DNA from: JABFRG01 sp038210445
GTDB lineage: Bacteria; Myxococcota_A; Polyangia; Polyangiales; Polyangiaceae
Length of the DNA stretch: 64,000 bases
Reading direction: 5' to 3'
Assembly (NCBI GenBank): GCA_038210445.1
Contig: JBBQWQ010000016.1
Span: forward strand, 1 to 64,000
Within the stretch, counting starts at the first letter, position 1. Every line of letters begins with the position of its first letter. Positions 55,578 through 63,180 of the stretch are shown one piece after another. A program made the position numbers and the translations under genes. The notes below the pieces were generated by a model. It did not search any database. It saw only the letters and a program-made list of their open reading frames with translations, and had not been told where the DNA came from.

Positions 55578-56566
55578 GAGCGACGGTGAGGCGCGCGGCG
55601 CCGCTGCTCGCGTTTCTCGCGTGCTCCCGCGTCGACGCCCCGAAGGTCGGACCCGCGCCCAGCGCATCGACCACGGTCACGGCCACGGCCACGGCGACAG
55701 CGATGGCAAGCGCACCTGGGCCGGTGGTGGAGCCAGCCGGCGCGGAGGCCGCGGCCTACGAGAAAGACTCGCTGGTGAGCGCCAAGTCCATCGGCCACAC
55801 CTCGGTGGTCTTCAAGCTGCGCTTCAAGTCCGGCAAGATCGCGGCGTTCAAGCCCACGTCGCGGCGCGGCGGCGGTCGATTTCGCGGCGAAGTAGGGGCC
55901 TACCGGCTGGCGCAGGCGCTGGGCATCGGCGATCGCGTGCCCCCCGCCTACGTGGCGCTCTTCCCCGGCGGTAGCCTGCGGGCGGCGCTGGGCGAAGGGG
56001 CCAAGCTCTACGACGACGAGGTGCTTCCAGACAAGACAGGAAGCGTGCAAGGTGCACTCATTCCCTGGGTGGAAAAGCTCACGTTTCCCCCCTTCGAACG
56101 GGAGCCCTGGGTGCGCCGCTGGAAAGCATGGCTCGGCCCCGGCGAGCTGCCGAAGGGAGCCGATGCGGCGCTGGCCGGCGCCTTCTCGACGCTGGTGATG
56201 TTCGACTACCTGACCGGCAACTTCGACCGCTTCAGCGGCGGCAACATCGGCCAAACGGAACAGGGCATCCTCTTCATCGACAACGACGGCGCCTTCCTTC
56301 CGGCGCTCCACCCGGAAGCGCAGACGAGGAACGAAGAGCGCCTGCTCGCGACCACCCGCTTCTCGCGCTCGTTCGTGGCGCATCTGCGCGAGTTGCGCGA
56401 GTTTCCCCTGGGGCTCTCGGCGGTGTTCGGCTTCGACCGCGAGGGCGGGCCGCTCCTCGCCGCCGCCGTCGTGGAGGGCGTGAAGGCCCGCCTCGACAAG
56501 CTCATTGCGCACGTGGCGCGAACGCACACTGCAGCCGACAGCGTGGACGTCGAACCCTTCGAGTGA
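55574..56566 (+). CDS. Lipoprotein with a FAM20-like kinase domain
   Basis: 330 residues. MRATVRRAAPLLAFLAC gives a lipobox with Cys17, then an Ala/Thr-rich linker to about 55. The domain that follows matches the FAM20/Four-jointed secretory kinase pattern: AAFKP with Lys93 (ATP lysine), GEVGAYRL with Glu106, RVPPAYVALF, then DYLTGNFDRF with Asp218 and FIDNDGAF with Asp236. All key residues seem present. It is coupled to the alpha/beta hydrolase gene. If secreted, ATP supply outside the membrane is an open question. Confidence 0.75.
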   Translation: MRATVRRAAPLLAFLACSRVDAPKVGPAPSASTTVTATATATAMASAPGPVVEPAGAEAAAYEKDSLVSAKSIGHTSVVFKLRFKSGKIAAFKPTSRRGGGRFRGEVGAYRLAQALGIGDRVPPAYVALFPGGSLRAALGEGAKLYDDEVLPDKTGSVQGALIPWVEKLTFPPFEREPWVRRWKAWLGPGELPKGADAALAGAFSTLVMFDYLTGNFDRFSGGNIGQTEQGILFIDNDGAFLPALHPEAQTRNEERLLATTRFSRSFVAHLRELREFPLGLSAVFGFDREGGPLLAAAVVEGVKARLDKLIAHVARTHTAADSVDVEPFE

Positions 56567-58660
56567 CTACTGCAGGCTGACCTTGAGGGTCGCGGGCGGC
56601 GTGAAGTAGCTGCTGGCGTGAAAATACGGCTGAAGGAACACCACGGTCTTCTCGCACACGCCGAGGGAGATGCCGCCCCCGTTGGCCTTGGTGAGGCCGG
56701 GGCACGACGACGACTCGTTGGCCTCCGGGCTGTCGTAGGCGCCTGCGCCCGCGAATCCCTCGCTCACCACCGCGGTGCATGCCTGCCGGTCGACGTTCGT
56801 GAGCGGGATGGTCGCGCCGCGATAGAACGTGAGGAAAGCGTCGTCGGCCGAGGTGATGACGCCGCCGCCGTCCTTGGTGACGGCGCACACCGCCCACGCC
56901 GCCAGCGTGGCCGGAGCTGCGCTGGCGTTCTGAACCACCACCGCACGGTACGGTTGGCTCGTGGCCGGATCGACCGTGGTGGGGCACACGCCCGCCGCGA
57001 GGAAGCGAGGTTGCCGCGGCGCGGTGGGCGCCTTGAGCTTGGATGCGAGCGAGACCGGCGCGTTGAGCGCGCCGAGCTGCACCTCGACGCCGGTGTCGTC
57101 GCAACCCACCGTGAGCGTGGCCGCATTGGATGCGCCGCCGCCGGGCCCCGGATTCACCACGGTGATGGCGAGGGCGCCGGGCGCCGTGAGCGCGGCCGAA
57201 GGGACGGTGGCCGTGAGCTGCGTCGGGGAGATGTACCGCGTGGCGAGGCCACCGGTGCCGGCGCGCACTTGGCTCGTCGAGAGAAACCCGGTCCCGGCGA
57301 TGGCCAAGGTCGTATCCCCTGCCCCGACCAGCACGTTCGCGGGCGTCAGCGAGGCCACCGTGGGCGCCGGATTGTCGACGCGAAAATCGACCGGCGCAGA
57401 CGTGCCGCCGCCGGGCATCGGGTTGGCCACGCGGATGGCAATGCTGCCCGGCACCGAGAGCTGCGCCGCGGTGAGCGTGGCACGGAGCTGCGTGGGGCTC
57501 AGGTACGTGGTGGCGGTCGAGACGTTGTTGAAGCTGATGGCCGAAGCCGGAAAGAAGCCGGTCCCGGTGAGCGTGACCGCGGTGGGCGCCGCGCCGACGA
57601 TGACCGTCCCGGGGCTGGCGTTGGAGATGACCGGCGTCGGGTAGTGCACCTCGAACGGCAAGGGAGCGCTCACGCCGCCGCCCGGCGCCGGGTTCGTCAC
57701 CACCACCGAGAAGGTGCCGACGGTCGCGAACGACGGAGCAGGAACCAGCACCGTGATGCGGGTCGAGCTCACGTAGCCGATGGCGCCGAGCTTGACGCCG
57801 TTGAAGGAGACCTGGCTCACTGGCAGGAAGCCCGCGCCGGTGAGCGTAAGCGTCAGGGCCGGCGATCCGGCGTCGACGAACGAAGGGCTGACGGTCCCCA
57901 GCAGCACCGAGGGGTTGGTGACGGTGAACGCAATGGGGGTCGAAGGGCCGCCACCGGGCGTGGGGTTCTTCACGCGAACGTCGTAAGACCCGGCCACCGC
58001 GAGCTTGGCCGCGGGCACCGTGGCCGCGATGCTCACCGGCGACGCAAAGGTGGTGGGAACGTCGACGCCATCGAAGGAGACCACCGCGCCGAGCACGAAG
58101 CCGGTGCCGGTGAGCGAGAGCGGCGTGTCCATGGATCCCATGAGCGTGGCGGCCGGCACCGGGCTGGCGATGGCGGTGAGGGTCGGCACCGGGTTGACCA
58201 CGGTGAAGGTGACGGCGCTGCTGGCGCCGCCGCCCGGGGGCGACGTACCGACCGTGACCCGGAGCTGCGCGACCGCGAGGAGCTTGCTGGTGGGCACGGT
58301 GGCGCGGAGCTCGGTCGCGCTCACGAAGCTCGTCGCCAGCACCGCTCCGTCGAGCTGAACCACCGAGCGCGGCACGAAGCTCTTGCCGGTAACGACCAGC
58401 GTGGGCCCCACCGCGCCGACCGTCGCACTCGTCGGCGCGATGGCCGAAACCTGCGGCGCATCCGCGACGTCGGGATCGACCGGCGCCGCATCGGCGCTGG
58501 CATCGACGCGTGGGCTCTCGCGCTCGGCCGCCGCATCCGGCGCCGGCAACGACGCGTCCGCGGCGTCGGAGAAGGCGCTCCCCACGTCGGGACAGCCGGT
58601 GAGGGAGCCGAGAGCCACAAGGCCCACCAAGGTGCAAAGCAAGACAACGATACTGCGCAT
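56567..58660 (-). CDS. Lipoprotein with five IPT/TIG domains
   Basis: 697 residues. MRSIVVLLCTLVGLVALGSL is a lipoprotein signal ending at LTGC. After an Asp/Ala linker there are five successive Ig-like IPT/TIG repeats of about 90 residues, each ending in a Pro-Gly-Gly-Gly-rich turn (VVNPGPGGGASNAATLTV, VTNPAPGGGVSAP) and containing LTGTGF-type strands. The last 170 residues form a different domain with several Cys. Likely a surface adhesin or scaffold. It converges on the FAM20-like gene with no gap. Confidence 0.88.
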   Translation of the reverse strand: MRSIVVLLCTLVGLVALGSLTGCPDVGSAFSDAADASLPAPDAAAERESPRVDASADAAPVDPDVADAPQVSAIAPTSATVGAVGPTLVVTGKSFVPRSVVQLDGAVLATSFVSATELRATVPTSKLLAVAQLRVTVGTSPPGGGASSAVTFTVVNPVPTLTAIASPVPAATLMGSMDTPLSLTGTGFVLGAVVSFDGVDVPTTFASPVSIAATVPAAKLAVAGSYDVRVKNPTPGGGPSTPIAFTVTNPSVLLGTVSPSFVDAGSPALTLTLTGAGFLPVSQVSFNGVKLGAIGYVSSTRITVLVPAPSFATVGTFSVVVTNPAPGGGVSAPLPFEVHYPTPVISNASPGTVIVGAAPTAVTLTGTGFFPASAISFNNVSTATTYLSPTQLRATLTAAQLSVPGSIAIRVANPMPGGGTSAPVDFRVDNPAPTVASLTPANVLVGAGDTTLAIAGTGFLSTSQVRAGTGGLATRYISPTQLTATVPSAALTAPGALAITVVNPGPGGGASNAATLTVGCDDTGVEVQLGALNAPVSLASKLKAPTAPRQPRFLAAGVCPTTVDPATSQPYRAVVVQNASAAPATLAAWAVCAVTKDGGGVITSADDAFLTFYRGATIPLTNVDRQACTAVVSEGFAGAGAYDSPEANESSSCPGLTKANGGGISLGVCEKTVVFLQPYFHASSYFTPPATLKVSLQ

Positions 58661-58769
58661 GGAACGGGCACCCCTTAGCACGCGGGGGAGGCGGCGGCTT
58701 GCCCGCACCTACGATTCCACACGTCGACCCTTGAATGTCACCAAGGCGCCAATTTTCCGCTGCGACGGT

Positions 58770-59075
58770 TCAGTTGAGCGGATCGCGCAGGCCGATGTAG
58801 ACCGTTCGGCGGTGTCCGCAATCGATGCATCCTGCATGCACCACCCGGAGCAGCTGGGCGCCGAAGGGCTTTGCCTCGTGCTCTTGCAACCGAACGGGTC
58901 CGCCGCACGCGGGGCAGCCAAGGCCCAGCGCGGTGGGCTCCACCAGCGAGGCGCTGACCACCCAGATGGGCCGCGCGGCGCTCCCGCCTTCTTCCAGCGC
59001 TGCCAGCCGCACGCGATCCTTCGCCAGCTTCACCGCATCGCGCGCTGCGGCACGCTTCTGGGTGCGCTTGCGCAT
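58770..59075 (-). CDS. Small zinc-ribbon-like protein
   Basis: 101 residues from the ATG at 59075, which overlaps the upstream gene's stop by one base. The C-terminal half carries two Cys pairs, CPACGGP and CIDCGHRR, as in treble-clef or zinc-ribbon proteins. The N-terminal half is basic and helical. Function is unknown; nucleic-acid binding is possible but only inferred. About 110 bases separate it from the IPT lipoprotein gene. Confidence 0.65.
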   Translation of the reverse strand: MRKRTQKRAAARDAVKLAKDRVRLAALEEGGSAARPIWVVSASLVEPTALGLGCPACGGPVRLQEHEAKPFGAQLLRVVHAGCIDCGHRRTVYIGLRDPLN

Positions 59076-59773
59076 CAATGCTGCACGATCACGACCCGGC
59101 GATCGTCGCGAAAGCTGACGCCGCCCTGGTCGCCGGAGCAGTTCCAGCAGGTGGTCCAGAAGAGCTCGCGCCGGCGCTCCGCGCGATAGGCGAGCACCAC
59201 CGGGGCGACCTCGCCGGCGAAGAGTAAGAAGGACGCGAGCCGGTACGCGCCTCCCTCCTGCGGGTAGAGGGCGAGGACGAAGCTCGCATTCTTGCCACGG
59301 CCGGTCAGCACCAAGACGTCGACCGAGGGCTCGGGGCTCCAGTACACCGGCTGCGCCGAGAAGGTGATGCCGTTTGCGTCGTCCTTCGCGCGGCCGGCGA
59401 TGGCGTTGGCGTCGCCGGTGGCAAAGAACCGGAGCTCGCTGCCGAGCCGCGAGAGCTCGGGGATCTGCTGCACGATGCGGACGAGCTCGGCGTCCTCCAT
59501 CTTGGTCTTGCGGAACGCGGCCTTGCCGTCCGAGGCATCGGTTGAAGCGGGCGCGCTCCCCGCGTCGTAGCTGGCCACCCCCGCCAAGAGCCCGGTCACG
59601 TCGCTCGACGAGGTGGAGACCGCGAGAGCCGTTGGAGCCGAGGGCGCCGTGCCCGAAGGAGCAGCGACCGCGGGCGGCGGGGTCGAGGCCGTAGGCGCGG
59701 GCGCAGCGCCGTCGGCGGAGCCTGAAGAGCTACGCTGACACGCCATCAGAAGCACGCAGAGCCAGGCCCGCAT
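59075..59773 (-). CDS. Predicted lipoprotein of unknown function
   Basis: 232 residues. MRAWLCVLLMACQ is a short lipoprotein signal, followed by an Ala/Pro/Ser/Thr-rich linker to about residue 80. The C-terminal 150 residues are beta-rich with a CWNC pair (TTCWNCSGDQGG), perhaps a redox or metal site. Coupled to the zinc-ribbon gene. Not recognised. Confidence 0.68.
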   Translation of the reverse strand: MRAWLCVLLMACQRSSSGSADGAAPAPTASTPPPAVAAPSGTAPSAPTALAVSTSSSDVTGLLAGVASYDAGSAPASTDASDGKAAFRKTKMEDAELVRIVQQIPELSRLGSELRFFATGDANAIAGRAKDDANGITFSAQPVYWSPEPSVDVLVLTGRGKNASFVLALYPQEGGAYRLASFLLFAGEVAPVVLAYRAERRRELFWTTCWNCSGDQGGVSFRDDRRVVIVQH

Positions 59774-60115
59774 GGGGCGTTTCTAGCGCACTTGCCGGCG
59801 CCGAGCGGGGCAATTTCCAGGTCCACGCACTTCCGGATGCGCATGCGGAAGTGCTTCGTTCTACGGCGAGAGATGCGCGCCCGATTCGCAGGTACGTGCA
59901 GTCGCACCGCGGCCGCGGGACCGAAGCGGCGAGGCTGCCGGAATTCGTGGAAGGCCAAGGCTTTCCCGCGCGGCGTGATGGCCGACGCGGCGCCGCCGCA
60001 GCCCTGAGGTGAGGGCGCTCCGAAAAGCCAACCGATGCAAGCGGATCGGTGACGCCTGTTCGTGAGCACGCAAGGCGCCGGCATCCCGAAGGGTTCGGCC
60101 AAAAACACCAGTCTC
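59774..60115. other. Intergenic region with a palindrome and the partial repeat copy 3
   Basis: 342 bases without a supported gene. A 28-bp palindrome, GCACTTCCG (59827-59835) and CGGAAGTGC (59846-59854), lies 54 bases from the lipoprotein start. It has no T-tract, so it is not a clear terminator. The right part (60061-60115) is the degenerate end of the interspersed element. Short frames here mirror the repeat. Confidence 0.55.
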
Positions 60116-60117
60116 TT
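60061..60117. repeat. Interspersed element, copy 3 (right-end fragment)
   Basis: About 57 bases match the right part of copies 1 and 2: CGTGAG then ACG, AGGCGCCGGCATCCCGAAGG, TTCGGCCAAAAACACCAGTC and TCTTAG. The left end with GAGACTGAGTG is absent. As with copy 1, its right edge overlaps the stop codon (TTAG region) of a minus-strand gene, here the one ending at 60116. Confidence 0.7.
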
Positions 60118-60475
60118 AGCCGCTGATGGATGCCAGCCGCCGGCTGCCCACCGCCGTGAGCATCGCCGTGAGGCCCAGGAGCGAGAAGCCCAGAGTGCCG
60201 GCGCTCATGCATTCGGCCAGCCCGGTGAAGAGGATGCGCGTCCGCTGGGCGGCCTCGACGTTCACCATGTCGCCCAGCCCGTGGAACACGGCGCCGAACG
60301 CCGAGGTGGTGCCGCTCGCCACCGCAAACACGGTGGTTATCATCATCCACTTGATGAACGAGAGCCGCTGAGGCGTCGGCCGGGCTGCAAAATAGGCGCT
60401 CGAGCCCAGAGAGATCGTCCCAAAAAGCAGGACGAACCACATCGGAACGCCACCTTCACGAATCAATGTCCACAT
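60116..60475 (-). CDS. Small membrane protein, MotA/TolQ-like N-terminus
   Basis: 119 residues from the ATG at 60475, with GGAGGTGGAGC upstream. Three hydrophobic segments (about 12-29, 44-62 and 90-108). The opening MWTLIREGGVPMWFVLLFG resembles the first helix of MotA/TolQ/ExbB proteins, but the protein is too short for a full one. Function unknown. Its stop codon lies at the edge of the partial repeat. Confidence 0.6.
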   Translation of the reverse strand: MWTLIREGGVPMWFVLLFGTISLGSSAYFAARPTPQRLSFIKWMMITTVFAVASGTTSAFGAVFHGLGDMVNVEAAQRTRILFTGLAECMSAGTLGFSLLGLTAMLTAVGSRRLASISG

Positions 60476-60584
60476 GCTCCACCTCCGCCCTCTCAACGCG
60501 GGTCGACGGGCATCGTGACACGACCTTTCGCCAAACGACGAATCTTCGCGCGTCACGTCCCAGCCTGGCTAGCGTTGACCCCCC

Positions 60585-61166
60585 GTGAGCGAACAAGAGC
60601 GCGAACTCGTGCTGGCACTCCGTCGCGGTGATCGCGGCGCCTTCGATCGCGCCTACGCGCGGCACGCCCCGGCGGTGTTCTCCTTTCTTCTGCGGCTCAC
60701 CCGCAGGCGCGACGTGGCCGAAGATCTGCACCAAGAAACCTGGGTCAAGCTCGCGCGAAAAGCGCCCTCGCTGTCCGAGGACACGCGCCTCGTGGCATGG
60801 CTCTTCACCGTGGCGCGCAACGCCTTCGTGAGCGAGCGACGCTGGGCGATGCTCGACCTGACGCGCATTTTCGCCTTCGGCGCTGAGGCAAGAACCCACG
60901 CCGAGGGCGATCTCGAAGGGGAAACCGACGCAAGGCGCAAGGTGTCGGCACTGGAAGACGCGCTGGCGGCGCTGTCGCCGACGGCGCGCGAAGTGCTGCT
61001 GCTGGTGGCGGTGGAAGGGCTCGACCAGGCCGACGTCGCGCGCATTCTCGAGCTCTCGGCCGAGGCCCTGCGGCAGCGGCTCAGCCGTGCTAGAAAAGAA
61101 CTGGAAGCGCGCCTCGAGGGAAAGACCCGGGCCGCGAAGACCGACGTGAGAAGGGAACGCGTGTGA
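60585..61166 (+). CDS. ECF-type RNA polymerase sigma factor
   Basis: 193 residues from a GTG. Region 2 has FSFLLRLTRRRDVAEDLHQE and TWVKL. Region 4 has ALSPTAREVLLLVAVEGL and a helix-turn-helix (DQADVARILELSAEALRQRL). It has the usual length of an extracytoplasmic-function sigma factor. The small membrane protein encoded next overlaps its stop (TGATG) and is the likely regulator. It may control the cytolysin-like gene 350 bases downstream, which is inference. Confidence 0.93.
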   Translation: MSEQERELVLALRRGDRGAFDRAYARHAPAVFSFLLRLTRRRDVAEDLHQETWVKLARKAPSLSEDTRLVAWLFTVARNAFVSERRWAMLDLTRIFAFGAEARTHAEGDLEGETDARRKVSALEDALAALSPTAREVLLLVAVEGLDQADVARILELSAEALRQRLSRARKELEARLEGKTRAAKTDVRRERV

Positions 61167-61390
61167 TGTCCGACTTTGAGGACCTGAAAGAAGAGCTCGC
61201 GTCGCTCCCACTGCTGCCGGCGGGGGCCACCACGGAGACGCGCGCGCGGAGCGCCATGCAGCTCGCGGTGGGCCGCACGCAGAGCCCGCTCGCCCGGGTA
61301 ACCCAGGTGCTGGTGCCGCTGGCGCTCACCGCGGCGGTCCTCGTGTACCTGAGCTGGGCCGTCGAAGCCGCTGCGGCGCTCTATCGCTGA
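61166..61390 (+). CDS. Small single-pass membrane protein, possible anti-sigma factor
   Basis: 74 residues. The first 45 are soluble with no Cys or His cluster, so it lacks the zinc anti-sigma domain. One membrane helix (about 48-70, VLVPLALTAAVLVYLSWAV) ends the protein. Coupled to the ECF sigma gene, it may hold the sigma factor at the membrane, but the anti-sigma role is only suggested by position. Confidence 0.6.
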   Translation: MSDFEDLKEELASLPLLPAGATTETRARSAMQLAVGRTQSPLARVTQVLVPLALTAAVLVYLSWAVEAAAALYR

Positions 61391-61427
61391 GCGGGTGGAT
61401 CCCCGGACTGGGGCACCGAGTGACCAG

Positions 61428-61442
61428 TGGCACCAGGTGCCA
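61428..61442. promoter_or_regulatory. 15-bp palindrome upstream of the cytolysin-like gene
   Basis: TGGCACC and GGTGCCA with one central A form a near-perfect inverted repeat at 61428-61442. It lies between the small membrane gene stop and the leader ORF, 90 bases from the cytolysin start. An operator is possible. No flanking -35/-10 pair was found, so this is a candidate only. Confidence 0.4.
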
Positions 61443-61464
61443 GTGTAGCGGCGGAGGAATTTTC

Positions 61465-61521
61465 GTGCAGTTGCGCGGGCGCCCACCGGCGGCACGTGGG
61501 TTGCGAAGCGTCGACCCATGA
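61465..61521 (+). CDS. 18-residue leader ORF overlapping the cytolysin-like gene
   Basis: A GTG at 61465 is preceded by GGAGG eight bases upstream. The frame reads VQLRGRPPAARGLRSVDP and stops at TGA 61519-61521, which overlaps the cytolysin ATG at 61518 (ATGA). It is in a different frame from the cytolysin. The cytolysin ATG itself has no good ribosome site, so translational coupling from this small ORF is plausible. It has not been shown to be translated. Confidence 0.55.
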   Translation: MQLRGRPPAARGLRSVDP

Positions 61522-63128
61522 CGATGCCTCTCCTGCGTGCGGGCTCTCTGGTGCTTCTGGCGGCGGCCGTCGCGTGCGGCGGCGCCGACGCGAGCGAGCC
61601 CAATCAAGGCGAGCTCCGGCAGCTCATTCTCGCCGCCAGCGCGCCGCCCACGGCGACCGAGGAGGCCACCAAGCAGACCGGGGAAGACACGCAGCTCAAG
61701 ACCGAGAACGGCGTTTCCCAGGAATGCGTCTACAAGCGCTTCACGGGAACGGCGCTCTACGAGACGCTGGTGTCGTTCGATCCCAACGCCGACTCCATCT
61801 GGCCGGGCGCCGTCGCCCAGACCAAGACGTTGCCGCAGGGCCTGGCCGCCCCCATTGGCCTGGCGCGGCGCCCCGGGACCCTCACGTTGAGCGACGCGGT
61901 CATCGAGGGCGACGGATCCGCGGCCAAGTACAGCCGCACCCTCGCGGAGCCGAGCCTGGCCGCGACCCGCGAGGCCATCGCCGGCATGTTCGGAACGAGC
62001 GCGGTGCGCCTGGCCGCGAAGAGCAACTACCTGGCCGAGACCGCCTACTCCATGAACGAGGCGAGCGTGAAGATGGGCGTGGCGGTGAGCTGGATGAACG
62101 GCAGCGTGAAGGCGAACTTCGCCGGTAGCTGGCTCGCCAAGAAGACCACCATGATCGTGCGCTTCATCCAGGCTTACTACACCGTATCGTTCGCCGCGCC
62201 GGCCTCGCCCGAGAAGGTGTTCGGACCGAGCGTCACCGCCAACGACGCGCGGCCCTACATGGGGCCGGGCAACCCGCCAGCCTACGTCTCCAGCGTCACC
62301 TACGGCCGCATGCTCATCATGAAGGTCGAGACCGACGAGAGCGAGCGCGATCTCCGGGCCGCCCTCGACGCCACCTTCAACAAGGTCAACGTCACCGCCG
62401 AAGCTGCGTCCAAAAACGTGCTCAAGAACAGTACCTTCTCGGTGTTCGTGTTGGGCGGCTCGCCCGACGACGCCGCCCGCATCCAGGCCTCCGACTCCGA
62501 GGGCCGCGCCGAAGCGCTCGGCGGGTACATCCGCAACGGCGCCAACTTCGATCCCAAGTCTCCGGGCGTGCCCATTTCGTACACCATGCGCCGGCTGGCC
62601 GACAACGAGACCATCAAGGTCTCGTCGACCATCGACTACCAAGTTCCGGTGTGCACGCCGGCGGCCGTGAACGTGACCCTCGACGTCGACAAGCTCTACC
62701 TGCGGAAAGACGGCAAGGCCGGCGGCTCCACCACGGGCAACTACGAAGTGTGGATGGAAACCTCCAGCAGCGCCGGCGGGGCCGCGCCGCCCAACCCCGG
62801 CGAGAAGGACGAGTCGACCCGCGAGGTGATCACCGGCGGCACCGCGGCCTTCAACGACGACACCGCGATCACGCTGGGGGTCAAGCGCTTCGCCCGCGTA
62901 AGCAGCCAACAGGGCGCCACCATCACGCTGGGCGCCAAGGTCCACAGCGACGCCAAGGGCAAAGAGTGCGAGATGACACGCACCCACGCCTATCGCTTCA
63001 ACCCCAAGACCAACCTGGGCGAGTGGACCAACACCGGCGCCAACACCCTCAACTGCGCGGTGAAAGACAGCGCGCTCCTGGGCAACAACGGCCTCGACGT
63101 GGATCTGGTCTACGGATTCACCCCCTGA
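61518..63128 (+). CDS. Cholesterol-dependent-cytolysin-like lipoprotein
   Basis: 536 residues. MTMPLLRAGSLVLLAAAVAC is a lipoprotein signal with Cys20. The core matches the thiol-activated cytolysin family: PGAVAQTKTLPQGLAAPIGL, TAYSMNEASVKMGVAV, YYTVSF at about 220-225, and AYVSSVTYGR at about 255-264. In the C-terminal part ECEMTRTHAYR (residues 483-493) sits at the undecapeptide position of ECTGLAWEWWR, keeping the EC and R but no Trp. NTL with Thr510-Leu511 may match the cholesterol-recognition Thr-Leu pair. Family members form ring pores in membranes. Confidence 0.85.
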   Translation: MTMPLLRAGSLVLLAAAVACGGADASEPNQGELRQLILAASAPPTATEEATKQTGEDTQLKTENGVSQECVYKRFTGTALYETLVSFDPNADSIWPGAVAQTKTLPQGLAAPIGLARRPGTLTLSDAVIEGDGSAAKYSRTLAEPSLAATREAIAGMFGTSAVRLAAKSNYLAETAYSMNEASVKMGVAVSWMNGSVKANFAGSWLAKKTTMIVRFIQAYYTVSFAAPASPEKVFGPSVTANDARPYMGPGNPPAYVSSVTYGRMLIMKVETDESERDLRAALDATFNKVNVTAEAASKNVLKNSTFSVFVLGGSPDDAARIQASDSEGRAEALGGYIRNGANFDPKSPGVPISYTMRRLADNETIKVSSTIDYQVPVCTPAAVNVTLDVDKLYLRKDGKAGGSTTGNYEVWMETSSSAGGAAPPNPGEKDESTREVITGGTAAFNDDTAITLGVKRFARVSSQQGATITLGAKVHSDAKGKECEMTRTHAYRFNPKTNLGEWTNTGANTLNCAVKDSALLGNNGLDVDLVYGFTP

Positions 63129-63180
63129 GAATCGATCCGAGAACTTGTCTCGGGACGCGCGGAGGGTCGATCCTGAGAGC

